Positions 62,241 through 64,000 of a stretch of DNA of 64,000 nucleotides are shown here, in pieces. Position 1 is the first letter of the stretch. Each line of letters begins with the position of its first letter. Made by a program: the position numbers and the translations under genes. This stretch comes from Tatumella punctata (GTDB taxonomy: Bacteria > Pseudomonadota > Gammaproteobacteria > Enterobacterales > Enterobacteriaceae), in NCBI RefSeq assembly GCF_039523735.1, contig NZ_BAAAFW010000025.1, positions 1 to 64,000 on the forward strand, given 5' to 3'. The notes below the pieces were generated by a model. That model was not told the origin of the DNA and did no database searches. It saw only the letters and a program-made list of their open reading frames with translations.

Positions 62241-63716
62241 TTACTGTGCCGGAGTCTGTGTTTCGGATTTTTTCTTATTCCGGCGCTGCAGTTTTTTTAT
62301 CAGCAGCATGGCTTCCGCTTTACTGGCGACTGCCGGGGTTGAACCACGCAGTGGTTTACGGGCAGTTTCACGTAACGTGAACACCGTAATCAGGCCAATA
62401 ACGCCGGCAGCCATCAGGTAATAGGCCGGAACCATCAGGTTATGGGTCTTATCTACCAGCCATGCGGTCAGTAGCGGGGTAGTTCCGCCGAACAGAGATA
62501 CGGAAACATTAAAACCGATGGCCAGTGCGCTGTAACGAATATCGGTGGTAAACAGTGCCGGCAGGGTCGCGGGCATGGTCCCGCTGAAGCAGGTATGTAC
62601 CACACCCAGAATAATCAGTCCGGCAAAGACTCCCCACATATTTCCTGAACCAATCAGCATCAGGCAGGGAACCGACAGCACGATCAGGCCAATCGCTCCT
62701 CCGGCAATCACCGGACGACGTCCGACACTGTCCGTACGGTGGCCCCAGAACAGTGTCAGCGGCATCATGACAAACATGACCACCATCACCAGTAACAGGC
62801 TGCTCAGTTCACTCAGGCCGAGGATACCGGTCAGGTAACTTGGCATATAGGATGTCAGCATATAGTTGGAGACATTAAACAGTAATACCAGGCCGATACA
62901 TTTCAGCATCTGGGCACGGTATTTGGTCAGCATCTGCCATAAATTCAGGCGGGGTTTACTGTGTTCCAGGGCCTCCTGTTTTTCCATATGCTGCTGGAAT
63001 GCCGGGGTTTCTTCCAGTTTCAGACGTACATATAAGCCGAACAGTCCCAGCGGGGCGGCAATAAAGAACGGAATTCTCCAGCCCCAGTCGAGCATTGCCC
63101 GGGCAGGCATCACAGAAGTGAGGGCGGTGACCAGTCCGGCGCCCAGCAAATAGCCACCGAGGGTCCCGAACTCCAGAAAACTGCCCATAAACCCGCGGCG
63201 ATTATCGGTCGAATATTCCGCGATAAAGGTTGCGGCACCGCCGTATTCCCCCCCGGTAGAGAACCCCTGCAGCAGACGTGCGGCCAGCAGCAGGATCGGT
63301 GCCATAATACCGATACTGCTATAGGAAGGGATCAGACCGATACAGAAAGTACCCACCGCCATCATTATCATCGTAATGGCGAGGATCTTTTGTCGTCCAT
63401 AGCGGTCACCCAGTGGTCCGAAAAACAGACCACCCAGCGGCCGGACCAGGAAAGCGGCGGCGAAAGTCCCGAACGTGGCAATTAACTGTGCCGTTGCACT
63501 GGCATCGGCAAAGAACACTTTACCGATGGTCACGGCCAGATAACTGAAGACACCAAAATCGAACCATTCCATGGCATTCCCTAAAGCGGCCGCGCCCACC
63601 GCCCGTTTCAGCATATCGTTATCGACGATAGTAATATCATCAACGGTCAGCTCTTTTTGTTTTTTGTTCCAGAAATGTTTTTTCTGTTTTTCGCTAGCGT
63701 GACTGGTGCTTGTCAT
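62241..63716 (-). CDS. ProP-family MFS transporter with a short C-terminal tail
   Basis: 491 residues, 12 membrane segments. AVGAAALGNAMEWFDFGVFS, GPLGDRYGRQKILAITMIMM, CIGLIPSYSSIGI and RIPFFIAAPLG closely follow E. coli ProP, the H+-coupled importer of proline and glycine betaine. K-12 ProP ends in about 60 residues that form an antiparallel coiled coil tuning its response to osmolality. Here only about 35 residues follow ETARKPLRGSTPA, basic and without a clear heptad, so the osmotic set-point may differ. A polar N-terminal extension (about 25 residues) precedes the ProP start. GAGGA lies before the ATG. Confidence 0.88.
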   Translation of the reverse strand: MTSTSHASEKQKKHFWNKKQKELTVDDITIVDNDMLKRAVGAAALGNAMEWFDFGVFSYLAVTIGKVFFADASATAQLIATFGTFAAAFLVRPLGGLFFGPLGDRYGRQKILAITMIMMAVGTFCIGLIPSYSSIGIMAPILLLAARLLQGFSTGGEYGGAATFIAEYSTDNRRGFMGSFLEFGTLGGYLLGAGLVTALTSVMPARAMLDWGWRIPFFIAAPLGLFGLYVRLKLEETPAFQQHMEKQEALEHSKPRLNLWQMLTKYRAQMLKCIGLVLLFNVSNYMLTSYMPSYLTGILGLSELSSLLLVMVVMFVMMPLTLFWGHRTDSVGRRPVIAGGAIGLIVLSVPCLMLIGSGNMWGVFAGLIILGVVHTCFSGTMPATLPALFTTDIRYSALAIGFNVSVSLFGGTTPLLTAWLVDKTHNLMVPAYYLMAAGVIGLITVFTLRETARKPLRGSTPAVASKAEAMLLIKKLQRRNKKKSETQTPAQ

Positions 63717-63746
63717 AAGTCCTCATAACATAATCAATGAGAGCGC

Positions 63747-63808
63747 CTTATAGCTTTCGTTGCCATAAACAGAACAGAAAATACAGAAGGGGGAAAGAAA
63801 GCTATAAG
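63747..63808. repeat. 12-bp inverted repeat upstream of the ProP-like gene
   Basis: CTTATAGCTTTC (63747-63758) and GAAAGCTATAAG (63797-63808) are perfect complements separated by 38 bases, beginning about 30 bases before the transporter start. It may be an operator pair or a structured 5' leader. No gene is seen between 63717 and the window end. Confidence 0.6.
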
Positions 63809-64000
63809 AAGCCGGAAGAATAAGGCCAAATATTATCAATACAAATTGATATATAGCTACCTTAGTATAAAACTGTGATCAGTTTCAAGTTTCAGGGGGA
63901 AATAGCGACATTAAGTCTATATAACAGTTATATATTCCGAATTACATAAAATAAAAGGATGATATAACTATAGAAATGCCATTGAGATAGCAGGGGAAAT

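Overview
The window is chromosomal DNA of a gamma-proteobacterium of the order Enterobacterales. It opens on the 3' end of a 5S rRNA gene followed by tRNA-Asp, tRNA-Trp, hdfR, maoP, yifB/comM and a complete ilvLXGMEDA-ilvY-ilvC block, which is the order found at the rrnC-ilv locus of Escherichia coli. A second E. coli-like block (gor, rlmJ, prlC, rsmJ, uspA, uspB, pitA, yhiN) lies at 40.5-51.2 kb. The stretch between them differs from E. coli, so the genome is rearranged relative to K-12. An Erwiniaceae-type genus such as Tatumella or a relative is possible, but the sequence alone does not fix the genus.

Layout. 0-0.35 kb: end of an rRNA operon with two tRNAs. 0.45-3.3 kb: hdfR, the chromosome-organisation pair maoS/maoP, and comM. 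3.6-12.7 kb: branched-chain amino acid biosynthesis with leader peptide, attenuator, the 16-codon ilvX, an intact ilvG, and the ilvY/ilvC divergent pair with its operator. 13-18.7 kb: yhjE, yhjD, a PhzF-like isomerase and malate:quinone oxidoreductase. 19.2-23.6 kb: small-ion and envelope genes: mntP with an MntR box, crcB with a fluoride riboswitch, an ABC exporter and yqhA. 23.7-29.4 kb: a LysR/MFS divergent pair, then a Fur-box-preceded AraC regulator with a TonB-dependent siderophore receptor. 29.5-36.2 kb: a minus-strand cluster of malic enzyme, AspT-type exchanger and a DctB/DctD-like two-component system, headed by an excellent sigma-54 promoter. 36.8-40.2 kb: a 51-residue YlcI/YnfO-like protein, a CitMHS transporter and an omega-aminotransferase. 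40.5-51.2 kb: gor, rbn (RNase BN), rlmJ, prlC, rsmJ, uspA, uspB, pitA and yhiN. 51.2-55.5 kb: a sparse, AT-rich accessory stretch with a stand-alone thioester-reductase-like SDR, a small secreted protein, a Rob-like AraC regulator and a tiny membrane protein. 55.7-61.8 kb: the ecpABCDE common-pilus operon without an adjacent ecpR. 62.2-63.7 kb: a ProP-family transporter with a short tail.

How genes work together. The ilv genes form one attenuated operon plus the IlvY-activated ilvC. The most coherent accessory unit is the C4-dicarboxylate cluster: a periplasmic-ligand sensor kinase and a sigma-54 activator are co-oriented with, and probably switch on, a malic enzyme and an aspartate/dicarboxylate exchanger from a TGGCAC-N5-TTGCA promoter. 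Mqo and a CitMHS citrate transporter nearby fit a malate/citrate theme. Two ion-sensing circuits (manganese and fluoride) and one iron circuit can be read from their cis sites. No insertion sequence, prophage or CRISPR array was seen.
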